64,000 bases of DNA from CAZLFA01 sp964558665 (GCA_964558665.1 CAZLFA010000011.1:1-64000); one strand, 5' to 3'; shown: positions 44,145 through 53,568, counted from the stretch's first letter. Numbers and translations are program-made. Notes: generated from the sequence alone by a model not told the origin.

Positions 44145-45176
44145 TTATAGCCCATAGACTTTTTCTTTTACAGCCTCAAAAACGTCATTAACGCTTATTT
44201 CCCGCATACATATATTTGTTTCACACTTTTTTAAAAAACAGGGGCGGCAGGGCAGGTTTTTCGTTATGACCGTATGCCCTTCCCCGTAAGGACCGGTTCT
44301 GTTAGCATCGGTAGGGCCGAAAAGGGCAACCACCGGCGTCCCCACTGCAGCCGCTAGGTGCATGGGGCCCGAGTCGGTGCTTACGAGGAGTGCAGACCTT
44401 TTATAGACGCAGGCGAGGTCCCTGAGGCTAGTTTTACCGCCCAGGTCGGCCGCCTGCTCCGACATGAGAGCCTCGATCCTGCCGGTGTCTTTACCATCAG
44501 CTCCCGTCAGCACAACCCTGTATCCCAGTTCCCTGATTATCCGGTCGGCAAGGGCGGCAAATCTGCCGTCCTCCCACAGCTTGGTATCCCAGAGAGCTAC
44601 GGAGCTTATTGCAATAAATCGTTCATCATCTTTTATTGCATCTTCCCGAAGAAGGGCGTTGACCCGTTTTACATTATCTTCTTCTACAGGTATCAGAAAT
44701 TCCGGAGGAGGATTTTGTAATCCCAGATACCGCACAAAATCAAGATAGCGGTCTACGGCGTGTTTGTTCATGTCTTCGGGTATTTTTTCATTCAGGAAAA
44801 GACCGCTTGCCTCCTGAAGACTGTCATACCCCAGTTTCCGCTTCGCACTGCTCAGCAAGACAAACACGGCGCTTTTGAACAGGCCATGGAAATCGATGAC
44901 AAGGTCATAATGACGATCCCTGAGCGTTTTGAGAATTGTCCGGATCTCACTCCAAGGCTCGCGAAAAGAGCCGTGCCCGAACGCCTTCAGCCAGCGTTTC
45001 CGGCCGGAGACAATCAGCCTGTCGATTTGCGGATGGCCTTTGAGCAGATCGGATGCCGCCTCCTCAATGATCCATGTAATATGCGCCTCAGGATACAGCC
45101 TTCTCAATCCTGCCAGGGCGGGCAGTGTATGTATAACGTCGCCGATGGCGCTCAGCTTGACGATAAGGATATTCAC
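44145..45176 (-). CDS. waaC: ADP-heptose:LPS heptosyltransferase I
   Basis: 343 residues from the GTG at 45176, whose GTGA overlaps the stop of gmhB; a longer reading from 45203 would run far into gmhB. The start is typical (ILIVKLSAIGDVIHTLPAL), and GT9 landmarks include SVALWDTKLWEDGRF, STDSGPMHLAAAVGTPVVALFGPT and the terminal CLxxxCxxxC-like cysteines (PCRPCFLKKCETNICM). It should add the first heptose to Kdo2-lipid A on the cytoplasmic face of the inner membrane. Confidence 0.88.
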   Translation of the reverse strand: MNILIVKLSAIGDVIHTLPALAGLRRLYPEAHITWIIEEAASDLLKGHPQIDRLIVSGRKRWLKAFGHGSFREPWSEIRTILKTLRDRHYDLVIDFHGLFKSAVFVLLSSAKRKLGYDSLQEASGLFLNEKIPEDMNKHAVDRYLDFVRYLGLQNPPPEFLIPVEEDNVKRVNALLREDAIKDDERFIAISSVALWDTKLWEDGRFAALADRIIRELGYRVVLTGADGKDTGRIEALMSEQAADLGGKTSLRDLACVYKRSALLVSTDSGPMHLAAAVGTPVVALFGPTDANRTGPYGEGHTVITKNLPCRPCFLKKCETNICMREISVNDVFEAVKEKVYGL

Positions 45177-45742
45177 TTTGATGACCTGTCCCTTATGACC
45201 CACCGGACGGCATCCAGGACGTCTTCCGCTGTGTAATCCGGTTCTGCATCGCCGTTCAGGTGCTCAAGGCCGTGCCCTGTTTTTACGAGGATGCCTTTTG
45301 CCGACACTCTCTTTGCCGCCTGAATATCGGAAGCATGATCTCCGATAACGTATGATATGCTGAGGTCGATGCCGTGATCTTCTGCCGCTCTGATGAGCAT
45401 CCCCGGCTCCGGCTTCCTGCATGAACACTGCTGCCGGTATGGCTCGCTGCCCACTGTCGGATGGTGGGGACAATAATAAAACCCGTCTATAACAGCCCCT
45501 TGCCCCGCCAGGTGATCACGGATCCGTCCGTGAATTTCGCTCAGGAAGCCTTCATCTATCAGCCCCCGCGCCACTCCCGACTGATTTGTGATGACTACAG
45601 CCTTCATCCCTGCATCATTGACCATGCGCACAGCCTCCACGGCGTTCGGATAGATGTGAAGATCCCGGAGGCTGCCGATATAGCCGGCTTCCTCGTTAAT
45701 GGTCCCGTCCCGGTCGAAAAAAACCGCTGCCTTGCCGCTCAT
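45173..45742 (-). CDS. gmhB: D-glycero-beta-D-manno-heptose-1,7-bisphosphate 7-phosphatase
   Basis: 189 residues of the HAD superfamily. The nucleophile motif is FFDRDGTINEEAGYI, motif II is in VVITNQSGVARG, and motif III/IV in SYVIGDHASDIQAAK. The Zn loop of GmhB is present as CPHHP ... QCSCRKPEPGM. It removes the 7-phosphate in the pathway to ADP-heptose, the donor for waaC and waaF on either side. It overlaps waaC by 4 bp. Confidence 0.92.
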   Translation of the reverse strand: MSGKAAVFFDRDGTINEEAGYIGSLRDLHIYPNAVEAVRMVNDAGMKAVVITNQSGVARGLIDEGFLSEIHGRIRDHLAGQGAVIDGFYYCPHHPTVGSEPYRQQCSCRKPEPGMLIRAAEDHGIDLSISYVIGDHASDIQAAKRVSAKGILVKTGHGLEHLNGDAEPDYTAEDVLDAVRWVIRDRSSK

Positions 45743-45763
45743 GAGACAGTCTCCTTTTTATCC

Positions 45764-45882
45764 CGGATTACGCGATAAAAAAAGTAATACTCTTATGTTT
45801 CCCGGTCAAAGAAACTTTCCGCGGCTCAGAATATTTTTCACAAGAAAAATATTTGATTCGCCGCTTGAAAAACTCTTTGACC
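45764..45882 (-). repeat. Dispersed hairpin repeat, copy R6 (reverse orientation)
   Basis: Arms GGTCAAAGAAACTTTCC (from 45804) and GAAAAACTCTTTGACC (to 45882) pair nearly perfectly. The core is GCGGCTCAGAATATTTTTC, ACAA, GAAAAATATTTGATTCGC. The left flank 45764-45790 (ATTACGCGATAAAAAAAGTA and on) matches the far flank of R1 in reverse, so the repeat is at least about 120 bp long. It separates waaF from gmhB. Confidence 0.85.
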
Positions 45883-45927
45883 AGGTTAATGTTCGCTTAC
45901 CTAAGTGCCTATATGTTAACTTCGGGT

Positions 45928-47010
45928 TTATGCCTTTCCTTCAAGCATCCCGGCCGCAGCGTTATAAACGTCATTCACGTCAATGAGATCCATACACCTG
46001 AAGTCAGTGGGGCACGTCACCTTGAGGCACGGACTGCAGGACACATCTTTGCGGATGACCAGAGAATGGTCTCCCACCGGCGAAGTAGTCAGCGGATTCG
46101 TCGAACCGAAAATGGCAACCGTGGGTATATTCAACGCTCCGGCAATGTGCATCAATCCGGAGTCGTTCGATATGTAAAGCGAACACTGCGATATAAGCGC
46201 AATGGCCTCTTTGAGATTGGTCCTGCCGGCCAGATCCGTCATGGAATGCCCCGCATTTTTGATTACATTGCCCGTGGATTCCCTGTCAGCCTCACTTCCA
46301 AAAAGGATAACACGGGAATCGGGAAAGTCATTCATAAGACGGTCGGCTACAGCAGCAAATCTCTCCGGATACCACTTCTTCGCGGGACCGTATGTGGCTC
46401 CCGGAGCAATTCCTATCAGTGTGGCCCCTCTTCTTATTCCGCATGACTCAAGAATTCTTTCTGCCGTGAGGCCGTATGAGGTCGGTACACTGAGGCCGGT
46501 TTTTCTTTCCGCAGGTCCCTTCAACCCCAGACTCTTCAGCATTTCCAGATAGTATTCCACCTGGTGGATCTTTCTTACGGCCTGTGTCCGTCGCACGGAA
46601 TGGGTGAGCAGAGGGCCCCGCGCATCCGAGTTGTATCCCGCCCGGATGGGAATAGACGCCAGCCTGGCTATGATCGCCGCTTCTATAGCGTTCTGCAGCA
46701 GGATTGCGGCATCGAACCTTTTCTTTTTCAGCTCTCCGGACAGCCTCAATATCCCGGCTGTCCCGGTGTGCCGTCCGGGATCGTCAAAGATGATGACCTC
46801 ATCGACAAACGGAGATATGTTGAAAAGTTCAGCCACCCAGGGCTTCACGAGAATAGATATACGGGCATGAGGATAGGATTCGCGTATTGCAGCAACTGCC
46901 GGCATCGTCATAACCGCATCGCCGATCCAGTTGGTGCCCCTTACAAGGATATTGCCGATCTTATCAACCGGCAACCGCTTATTTCCCCGTACCTTCAGAG
47001 AATAGTCCAT
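45928..47010 (-). CDS. waaF: ADP-heptose:LPS heptosyltransferase II
   Basis: 360 residues, GT9 family. The start ILVRGTNWIGDAVMTMPAV is diagnostic for WaaF. Further motifs are GIAPGATYGPAKKWYPERFA (donor site) and SNDSGLMHIAGALNIPTVAI, with cysteines near the end (SCSPCLKVTCPTDFRCM). It adds the second heptose of the LPS inner core. The gene begins 3 bp after the lpxL-like gene stops, in a leftward LPS operon. Confidence 0.93.
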   Translation of the reverse strand: MDYSLKVRGNKRLPVDKIGNILVRGTNWIGDAVMTMPAVAAIRESYPHARISILVKPWVAELFNISPFVDEVIIFDDPGRHTGTAGILRLSGELKKKRFDAAILLQNAIEAAIIARLASIPIRAGYNSDARGPLLTHSVRRTQAVRKIHQVEYYLEMLKSLGLKGPAERKTGLSVPTSYGLTAERILESCGIRRGATLIGIAPGATYGPAKKWYPERFAAVADRLMNDFPDSRVILFGSEADRESTGNVIKNAGHSMTDLAGRTNLKEAIALISQCSLYISNDSGLMHIAGALNIPTVAIFGSTNPLTTSPVGDHSLVIRKDVSCSPCLKVTCPTDFRCMDLIDVNDVYNAAAGMLEGKA

Positions 47011-47013
47011 TGT

Positions 47014-47919
47014 TTATCCGTTTGCTTCTTTCACTCTTGCCGCCTGCCACTTCTTCGTCTTCCAGCGCTGATGAATCCACAGCCACTGATCGGGATATCT
47101 GCGCACTATCTCCTCTATCCTCTTTGTAAACAGTTGGGTATTGGCAATGGCATCGGCATTGCGGTCACCGGTGTGAACCAGTTCGATCTCTTTCTCTATG
47201 ACAAGCCGGTATCTGCCGTCGGGAAGCCGCGCCAGATAAGCGGGAATGACCGCCGCACCCGAGTGCATGGCGAGCAAAGCCGGACCGTCTGTAGTGCAGG
47301 CGGGCCTGCCGAAGAAATCGACAAACACGCCTTCCTGCCAGGCCATGTTCTGATCGATCAGCAGTCCTATGGCTTCGTTATTCTTCAAGGTGCGAATCAT
47401 CGGCCTCATTGCATGAGCCATTGCCAGGGGAATGTTCCCCGGTGAAGATCTTACGTACCGCACCAGTTCATCAAGGACAGGATTGTCCAGAGGGCGGTAA
47501 ATCACAGTTGCCGGCCGCACATAGAGGGAAAAAGCGGCGGCGCTGAGTTCCCAGTTGCCGAAATGGGCGCCGATAAACAATACACCCTTTTTCTTTTCAT
47601 AAGCTTGCGCGGCATTTTCCAGTCCCTCGACCTCCACCAGTTTGCCGATATTTTCCTTTGTCAGATAAGGAATATCGAAAAACTCACCGGCAATGGTTCC
47701 GATTGTACGATAAACGCCCTTGGCGATCTTTACAATTTCCTCCACGTCTTTCTCCGGAAAGGCGCAGCGGAGATTATAAAGCGTAATCATCCGATGCTTA
47801 GTCGAAACATGATAAAAAAGGCGGAAACAGGACACAAACATCGCTATCCGCATCCTTCTAGGAATCAGCCTGAACGTCTTGATAATTATCCTGGCGGTTG
47901 TTGCATGATCCATAAACAT
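47014..47919 (-). CDS. lpxL: Lipid A biosynthesis acyltransferase (LpxL/HtrB family)
   Basis: About 301 residues from the ATG at 47919 (a second ATG two codons later is equally possible); the longer reading from 48048 overlaps lptG by over 100 bp and is not protein-like. The catalytic HX4E motif appears in GAHFGNWELSAA. Further family motifs are DQNMAWQEGVFVDFFGRPA and WLWIHQRWK. It transfers an acyl chain to the lipid A precursor at the inner membrane. It starts 10 bp after the lptG stop. Confidence 0.85.
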   Translation of the reverse strand: MFMDHATTARIIIKTFRLIPRRMRIAMFVSCFRLFYHVSTKHRMITLYNLRCAFPEKDVEEIVKIAKGVYRTIGTIAGEFFDIPYLTKENIGKLVEVEGLENAAQAYEKKKGVLFIGAHFGNWELSAAAFSLYVRPATVIYRPLDNPVLDELVRYVRSSPGNIPLAMAHAMRPMIRTLKNNEAIGLLIDQNMAWQEGVFVDFFGRPACTTDGPALLAMHSGAAVIPAYLARLPDGRYRLVIEKEIELVHTGDRNADAIANTQLFTKRIEEIVRRYPDQWLWIHQRWKTKKWQAARVKEANG

Positions 47920-47929
47920 TAAACCGGTT

Positions 47930-49015
47930 TTAAGTCTCCACCCTCTTGAACAGATATATGGCGGCTGTAACGAAGATGGCGTTCGCGAGCCAGGCGGAGA
48001 TAAAAGGTGGAACAGTGCCCGAACGCCCCAGAGACATGGAAAAAGCATGTACTATCCAATAGGAAAATCCTATGACGATGCCCGCACCGATGCTTTTTGT
48101 CACGCCGCCGCTTCTCCCCATTTTCAGCGAAAATGATATGCCGATGAATACAAGTATCAGAGTTACAAAGGGGAAGGCCATCCTCCCGTACATATCTACC
48201 AGATGCCTTGTTACATCGTATCCTTCACTTTCCATCTTGTTTATATAACGTCTGAGCTCCAGATATCCCATCTGCTCCGCATCCTTTTGAATGACCTGAA
48301 AATCGGCCGGCTCCTCCGCTATATCAATGTTCTTTTTATCAATCCACTTCAGCCTGGGAAATGTCCCGGCATCAAAGTAGCTCTCCATGATGTTGTGGAG
48401 CGTCCATGCCCCGTTTTTCCATTCCGCCCATTCCGCGTCGATGCGCGACGTCAGATGAAAGCCGGAATCGAGGTAGAAGATGGTAACCCCTTTCAGTATT
48501 TTATTATCCGGATCGAAAACCCTGAAATTATAAATGGCTCCTTTTCCCCGGTACCATATCTGGTTTTGCTTGAAGGCCCCCTGCCCCGCCTTTTTTTGCT
48601 TCTGTACCTCTACCAGCCTTATGTGCTCCGCCTTCTCGATGCCGTAAGGAGTCAAAAACTCCGTCACATAGAAGGTCACCAGACAGAGGATTCCGGCAAT
48701 GATGATGACGGGAAGGGATATCCGGTAGAGGCTTATGCCGTTGGCTTTCATGGCTATTATCTCATTGTAGCGCGATAAGGAAGCAAAGGTCATCAGCGAG
48801 GCAAGCAGCACGGAAGCCGGAATAGTAAGAGATGCAAACAGGGGAATCTCATAAAAAAAATAGGACGACATCTGCGCGAAGGTCGCCTTATTGGACATAA
48901 ACATCCGGATTTTACCGAAAAAATCAACCAGCAGGGAAAGCGAAATAAGCGTCAGCAAAATCAAAAAAAGCTGTTTTATAAATTCCCTTGATACATAACG
49001 ATCAAGAATCGTCAT
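47930..49015 (-). CDS. lptG: LPS export ABC transporter permease LptG (YjgP/YjgQ family)
   Basis: 361 residues. Six membrane helices in the LptF/LptG arrangement, three at each end, enclose a periplasmic beta-jellyroll of about 165 residues. Family segments are MTILDRYVSREFIKQL at the start and FPFVTLILVFIGISFSLKMG near the third-last helix. It moves LPS out of the inner membrane with LptB2 and LptF, which are not in the window. First gene of the LPS cluster. Confidence 0.88.
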   Translation of the reverse strand: MTILDRYVSREFIKQLFLILLTLISLSLLVDFFGKIRMFMSNKATFAQMSSYFFYEIPLFASLTIPASVLLASLMTFASLSRYNEIIAMKANGISLYRISLPVIIIAGILCLVTFYVTEFLTPYGIEKAEHIRLVEVQKQKKAGQGAFKQNQIWYRGKGAIYNFRVFDPDNKILKGVTIFYLDSGFHLTSRIDAEWAEWKNGAWTLHNIMESYFDAGTFPRLKWIDKKNIDIAEEPADFQVIQKDAEQMGYLELRRYINKMESEGYDVTRHLVDMYGRMAFPFVTLILVFIGISFSLKMGRSGGVTKSIGAGIVIGFSYWIVHAFSMSLGRSGTVPPFISAWLANAIFVTAAIYLFKRVET

Positions 49016-49144
49016 CGGGTGTCCTCTATTCTAAATCAGTCTCCATCCGAAAGGTTAGAATGCGAGACCATAAGTTTCCTGCTCGGAGATGTAAAAGGAG
49101 TATTTGCTATCACGTTTAACTTTTGAAAATCAAATAGAAAATAA

Positions 49145-50326
49145 TTAGAAAAGACTCAACAGCAGACCCTTCAGATACGCCCCCTCCGGGTGCGCAAGAT
49201 CTACGGGATGGTCTCCCCCTGGACTCAGCGAAGCTATGATCCTGGCTGATTTCCCGGCATCGGCGACAGCACTCTGCACGATCTTCCTGAACAGCTCCTC
49301 ATTGATGTAATTGGAGCAGGAAAAGGTGGCCAGGATGCCCCCTTCCGACAAGCGCCTTGCCGCCTGCAGGTTGATGTCCTTGTAGCCTCTGGCCGCCCTC
49401 GGAACCTCTTTTTTTGTCTTGGCAAAAGCAGGGGGATCAAGGATAATGAGATCGTACATTTCTTCGGTCTGCCTGAGAAAAGTAAAGACATCCTCCCGGA
49501 TTACCGGGTGGCGTCTGGGCGGAAAATAGTTTCTCTCCAGATTGCGCACCGCCGCTTCATTGGCTGACGCCGACGCCTCCACGGACACGACCCGTCTTGC
49601 CCCTCCATGGGCGCAGTACACGGAGAAGCCGCCCGTATAGGAAAAACAGTTGAGGACTCGCAGCCCTTCGGAAATCCGGCATAACTTCTCCCGGTTTGTC
49701 CGCTGATCCAGGAAGAAACCCGTCTTCTGCCCGGAGACGATGTCCGTTTCAAAGACAAAACCGTTCTCCGTGATTTCCACGAAATCGGGTATCTCATCGC
49801 CATAGACATGGCCGGTCCTGTCTGTCAGGCCTTCCGTCTTCCTGGCTCGCCCTTCGCTGCGCTCATACATCGCCAGGGGACGTATCTGGCGGATAAGGAC
49901 ATCGCTTATAGCCTCCCACGCCTTCTCAATACCCGCAGTGGAGATGGAAACGACGAGGTATTCACCATAACAGTCGACGATAAGTCCCGGCATGCCGTCT
50001 CCCTCGGCATTGATCAGCCGGTAGGCGGTGGTGCCGGGAGGGATGATCCTACTGCGCAGTTCAAAGGCGGAGGCGACCCGGCGGCGCCAGAACAGTTCGT
50101 TCACGGGCTGTGAGACGTCCCTGCTCAGCATGCGGAAGGTGATATCCGCGTTGCGGTTGTAGAAACCCAGCGCCAGCGGCTCGCCTTCTGCAGATGCTGC
50201 GGCAACAATATCGCCGGATTCCGCTTTCCCCTCAACAGAGCGCACTGCCCCGGAAAAAATCCAGGGGTGCCCCTGTTTCAGCGACCTCTCGCGTCCGGGC
50301 TTCAATGTCAGAACAGGATAGTTCAT
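49145..50326 (-). CDS. rlmI: RlmI-like class I SAM-dependent rRNA methyltransferase
   Basis: 393 residues. A PUA domain (about 1-75, ending near the LALGFYN motif) and a middle domain precede a Rossmann methyltransferase with SAM motif VLNCFSYTGGFSVYCA and catalytic-loop motif LIILDPPAFAKTKKEV. RlmI-type enzymes make 5-methylcytosine in 23S rRNA; the exact target in this organism is not proven. It stands apart from neighbours by about 90-130 bp on each side. Confidence 0.83.
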   Translation of the reverse strand: MNYPVLTLKPGRERSLKQGHPWIFSGAVRSVEGKAESGDIVAAASAEGEPLALGFYNRNADITFRMLSRDVSQPVNELFWRRRVASAFELRSRIIPPGTTAYRLINAEGDGMPGLIVDCYGEYLVVSISTAGIEKAWEAISDVLIRQIRPLAMYERSEGRARKTEGLTDRTGHVYGDEIPDFVEITENGFVFETDIVSGQKTGFFLDQRTNREKLCRISEGLRVLNCFSYTGGFSVYCAHGGARRVVSVEASASANEAAVRNLERNYFPPRRHPVIREDVFTFLRQTEEMYDLIILDPPAFAKTKKEVPRAARGYKDINLQAARRLSEGGILATFSCSNYINEELFRKIVQSAVADAGKSARIIASLSPGGDHPVDLAHPEGAYLKGLLLSLF

Positions 50327-50417
50327 ATTAACAGCATCAGGGACAGCAGAATGTATCCGGAAATCTTATTCACCAAGATACCCACACCTCTTCAAAACAG
50401 TTTCATCGGGGCTTCTT

Positions 50418-51929
50418 TCAGCAATCAACCATCGTCACGCCCAGGCCGCCGGTTCCCATCTCCCTGAACTGGGGAGGCAGGGCCTTGCCAGTCTCCAGCA
50501 TGGCCATGATGACTCTGTCAAGGTCTTCCCAGTGCTGCGAGGTGATCTCGTTAGCCGCTATGAGATAGGCATTGTAGGCCTTGATGGCCCCGAAGGCGTT
50601 GCGTTCGATGCACGGTATCAGCACAAAGCCTCCCACCGGGTCGCAGGACATGCCGAGATGATGCTCAAGGGCAATCGTTGCGGCTACCTCCGTGGCCTCA
50701 AGGGATGCGCCGGATGCATAGGCGATCATGGCAGCGGCCATCGATGACGCCACGCCTATTTCGCCCTGGCATCCCACTTCCGCTCCGGCAATGCCTGCAT
50801 TGTTCTTGCACAGAAACCCGACCAGCCCGGCGGCAAGCAGGCCTTTACGCATCGCGTCGCGCGACATTTTCATGTGGTTCTTCATTACATAGACAATTGC
50901 CGGCATGGTTCCCGCCGAACCAAGGGTGGGGGCGGTAACCGCCAGACGCCCGGCGGCATTGCCTTCCGATACGGCCAGGGCGTAGCTGCTCACCTGCTGC
51001 ATATAACGGTCCCCTCCCTTTGCTTTCAGGGACTGCGTGTAAATTCTTTTCGCCTTACGGTGCATCTGAAACGGCCCTGGCAGGAGGCCTTCTTCCTTTA
51101 GCCCTTGTTTGACGCCGTTTTCCATGGTCTCCAGAACCATGTCGAGGTGCGCAAATATCTCCTTCTCGCCTGTTTTCATGATGGCCTTTTCGTTCTCGAT
51201 CATAATCTCATGCAGGCTCTTATTTTTCTCCTTCGCCACACGCTTGAATTCTGTCATGCTGCCGTAGCGGTGCACCGGCTGTCCGCGATCCGGAGCCGGC
51301 TGCCCTTTCCACTGGAAGAAGCCTCCACCCGGAGAATAGTATTCCCGTTCGAAGAGTACCGATCCGTCCTTGCCGATCAGACGCATGATCAGCGTATTGG
51401 TAAACGGATAGTTATGCTCGATCTTGTCCCATACCAGCGTGTCTTTGCCCAGCACGAAGCTTTTCCCGTTGATTACGGTCGTGTACTTCTTTGTGGTGTC
51501 CTGAAGTTCATCCATCAGCTTCGGGTCGCATGTTTCAGGTTTCTGCCCCAGCAAACCCGCCAGTATGGCGCGGTCGGTACGGTGCCCTCTGCCGGTGGCG
51601 CTCAGGCTGCCGAAGAGCCTCGCCTCAATGGATTGCGCTTTATCCATGGTGCTTTTCGGAAGACCTTCCAGAGCCTCCCGGAAATTGCTCGAAATGCGCA
51701 GGGGCGCAATGGTATGGGAACTCGACGGTCCCGGACCGATCTTGAACATATCCTTAAGCGAAGTCACGATCACACCCTTGGGCGCGCCCTGGTAGCACTT
51801 GTCCGCTGCGATGCCGGGAAAGGCACGGGAAGGGATTCCCCTGGCAGATGCAGGATTCGGGTTCAGCAGAAGACTGCCGACGCCTGCCGATGAAATCAAG
51901 GCGACCTTCAAAAAATTGCGACGATCCAT
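50418..51929 (-). CDS. Fe-S L-serine dehydratase with twin-arginine signal peptide
   Basis: 503 residues. The N-terminus MDRRNFLKVALISSAG, a hydrophobic stretch and an ASA cleavage site near residue 29 form a textbook Tat signal, absent from normal serine dehydratases (about 455 residues). The rest is a single-chain type 2 enzyme: FKIGPGPSSSHTIAPLR (substrate site), Fe-S cysteines in GCQGEIGVASSM, MSCDPVGGF and IPCIERNAFG, and a final residue Cys (MVDC), the fourth cluster ligand of the tail-in-mouth type. Reaction: L-serine to pyruvate plus ammonia. A strong site AGGAGG precedes the ATG. It follows the AspT-like gene by about 43 bp. An exported form would be unusual. Confidence 0.87.
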   Translation of the reverse strand: MDRRNFLKVALISSAGVGSLLLNPNPASARGIPSRAFPGIAADKCYQGAPKGVIVTSLKDMFKIGPGPSSSHTIAPLRISSNFREALEGLPKSTMDKAQSIEARLFGSLSATGRGHRTDRAILAGLLGQKPETCDPKLMDELQDTTKKYTTVINGKSFVLGKDTLVWDKIEHNYPFTNTLIMRLIGKDGSVLFEREYYSPGGGFFQWKGQPAPDRGQPVHRYGSMTEFKRVAKEKNKSLHEIMIENEKAIMKTGEKEIFAHLDMVLETMENGVKQGLKEEGLLPGPFQMHRKAKRIYTQSLKAKGGDRYMQQVSSYALAVSEGNAAGRLAVTAPTLGSAGTMPAIVYVMKNHMKMSRDAMRKGLLAAGLVGFLCKNNAGIAGAEVGCQGEIGVASSMAAAMIAYASGASLEATEVAATIALEHHLGMSCDPVGGFVLIPCIERNAFGAIKAYNAYLIAANEITSQHWEDLDRVIMAMLETGKALPPQFREMGTGGLGVTMVDC

Positions 51930-51972
51930 AAGACACCTCCTGGTTTATTATTAGATCTGTTGATGATTGATA

Positions 51973-53568
51973 TCAACCGGCTGCGAGAGCGATAATGATC
52001 TGGACGATTACGATCTTCAGTATCGTCGCGCCGGGGAAGATAATAGCATATCCGATATCGGGCCGGTCCGTCGGAACCAGTTTGGCGGCATACGCAAGAA
52101 TGGCGGGATTCCCGGTAACGCCGGCCGTTATGCCGAGAAGGTCGTCGAAGGGAATCTTCATGACACGGTAGCCGACGCTCATTGTAATCAGGACGACAGA
52201 CAGGAGCATAACTGCTCCGATCGCAAGAAACAGAAAACCTGTCTCATGAACTGTGGCCACAAATTTAGGGCCGGAACTCATGCCCACCTGAGCAAGGAAA
52301 AGCGTCAAGCCGAAATTGCGCAGCGTCAGATTGGCCGATATCGGCATCGTCCAGGACATAATGCCGGTCCGTCCCAGTTTGCCCAGGATCAATGCCATGA
52401 TCAGCGGGCCTCCCGCGAGTCCCAGTTCCAGCGTTCCCAGGCCGGGCACGGGAAACGGAATAGACCCGAGGATGACGCCGAGCACCATGCCGATGCCGAT
52501 GGAGATATAGCTGAATTCCGTCGTGCTCTTTATGGAGTCTCCGAATGCCTTGCGCAGCGCGGCATCGTCCTTCATGTCGACGAGAACTCCCACCAAGTCG
52601 CCGAATTCAAGAATCAGATTAGGCCGTGGAAGCAGCTGTGTATCGCCGCGTCTTACATTGACGATGGTATGGTCGATATCAGGAATCTTCAAATCGGCCA
52701 GACGGGTTCCGACCATCGTTCTTTTGGAAACGAAGACTCGTGAATAAATCATTTTCTCACGGCCGGCCAGTATTCTGCCTCTGGGATCGTATTCTCCCAG
52801 AAGCTGTCTGGCCTGCTCAATGCCCTCGTGCTCGTTGCCGACAGCCATGACGACATTGTTCTCTTCCAGAACCAGATCCTGATGAGCTATCCGGTTGACG
52901 TGATTCTGGCGGACGGCAATTACCTGCACGCTGAGAGGAAGAAGCTGAGAGATCTCACAGAGCGTCTTCCCCGCAACGCCGGGATTTCTTACTATCATTT
53001 CCACCGTTTCCAGACCGCCTCCGGTGGCCGCTTCGATGCGCGGCTTTATGATGAGCATGGCGATATACATGCAGAGAATGGGGCCGATGACTCCGAAGGG
53101 ATAGGCCACACTGTAACCGATTGCCGGTTCGCTGTTTTTGGCCGCTTCCATCGCCGCCTGCAGTGTTGCGGTGCTTGTCATTGACCCGGCAAACATACCC
53201 GCCACGTATGTGCTCCTGATGTGCATAATCTCAATTGCCGCGAAAATGACTGCCACGCACGCGGAAAGGGCAAGGACGGCAAGGAGATTGTAGCGGCGGC
53301 CGGCAGCGCTCATCAGACCGGAAAAGAACTGCCTGCCGTACTGGATGCCGATCCCGTAAAGAAACATCACTAGACCCAGAGTCCCCACAAGTCCCGGCGG
53401 CGCTGACTTGGGTGCGAACGCCCCCACAGCAAGACCGACAAAAAGAACGGCGCCGACGCCCAGGGAAAACCCGCGCATATTGATCTCTCCCAGGGCATAA
53501 CCGATGCCGATGACCAGAAAGAGCGTCATGATCGGTGTCTGTTCGAGGATGAGCTTCAGATATTCCAT
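51973..53568 (-). CDS. AspT/YidE/YbjL-family antiporter with TrkA-C domains
   Basis: 531 residues. Two blocks of five to six membrane helices (about 15-175 and 375-530) bracket a cytoplasmic part with two TrkA-C (RCK_C) units (ETVEMIVRNPGVAGKTL ... NVVMAVGNEHEGIEQA and YSRVFVSKRTMVGTRL). AspT, the known member, exchanges aspartate for alanine. Here the partner gene is a serine dehydratase, so an amino acid or pyruvate-related exchange is a plausible guess. A GGAGG site precedes the ATG. First gene of the pair. Confidence 0.82.
   Translation of the reverse strand: MEYLKLILEQTPIMTLFLVIGIGYALGEINMRGFSLGVGAVLFVGLAVGAFAPKSAPPGLVGTLGLVMFLYGIGIQYGRQFFSGLMSAAGRRYNLLAVLALSACVAVIFAAIEIMHIRSTYVAGMFAGSMTSTATLQAAMEAAKNSEPAIGYSVAYPFGVIGPILCMYIAMLIIKPRIEAATGGGLETVEMIVRNPGVAGKTLCEISQLLPLSVQVIAVRQNHVNRIAHQDLVLEENNVVMAVGNEHEGIEQARQLLGEYDPRGRILAGREKMIYSRVFVSKRTMVGTRLADLKIPDIDHTIVNVRRGDTQLLPRPNLILEFGDLVGVLVDMKDDAALRKAFGDSIKSTTEFSYISIGIGMVLGVILGSIPFPVPGLGTLELGLAGGPLIMALILGKLGRTGIMSWTMPISANLTLRNFGLTLFLAQVGMSSGPKFVATVHETGFLFLAIGAVMLLSVVLITMSVGYRVMKIPFDDLLGITAGVTGNPAILAYAAKLVPTDRPDIGYAIIFPGATILKIVIVQIIIALAAG

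Noticed and set aside
47920..48048. N-terminal extension of the lpxL-like gene
   Set aside because: It overlaps lptG by more than 100 bp, is not protein-like, and the internal ATG starts the family-typical sequence.
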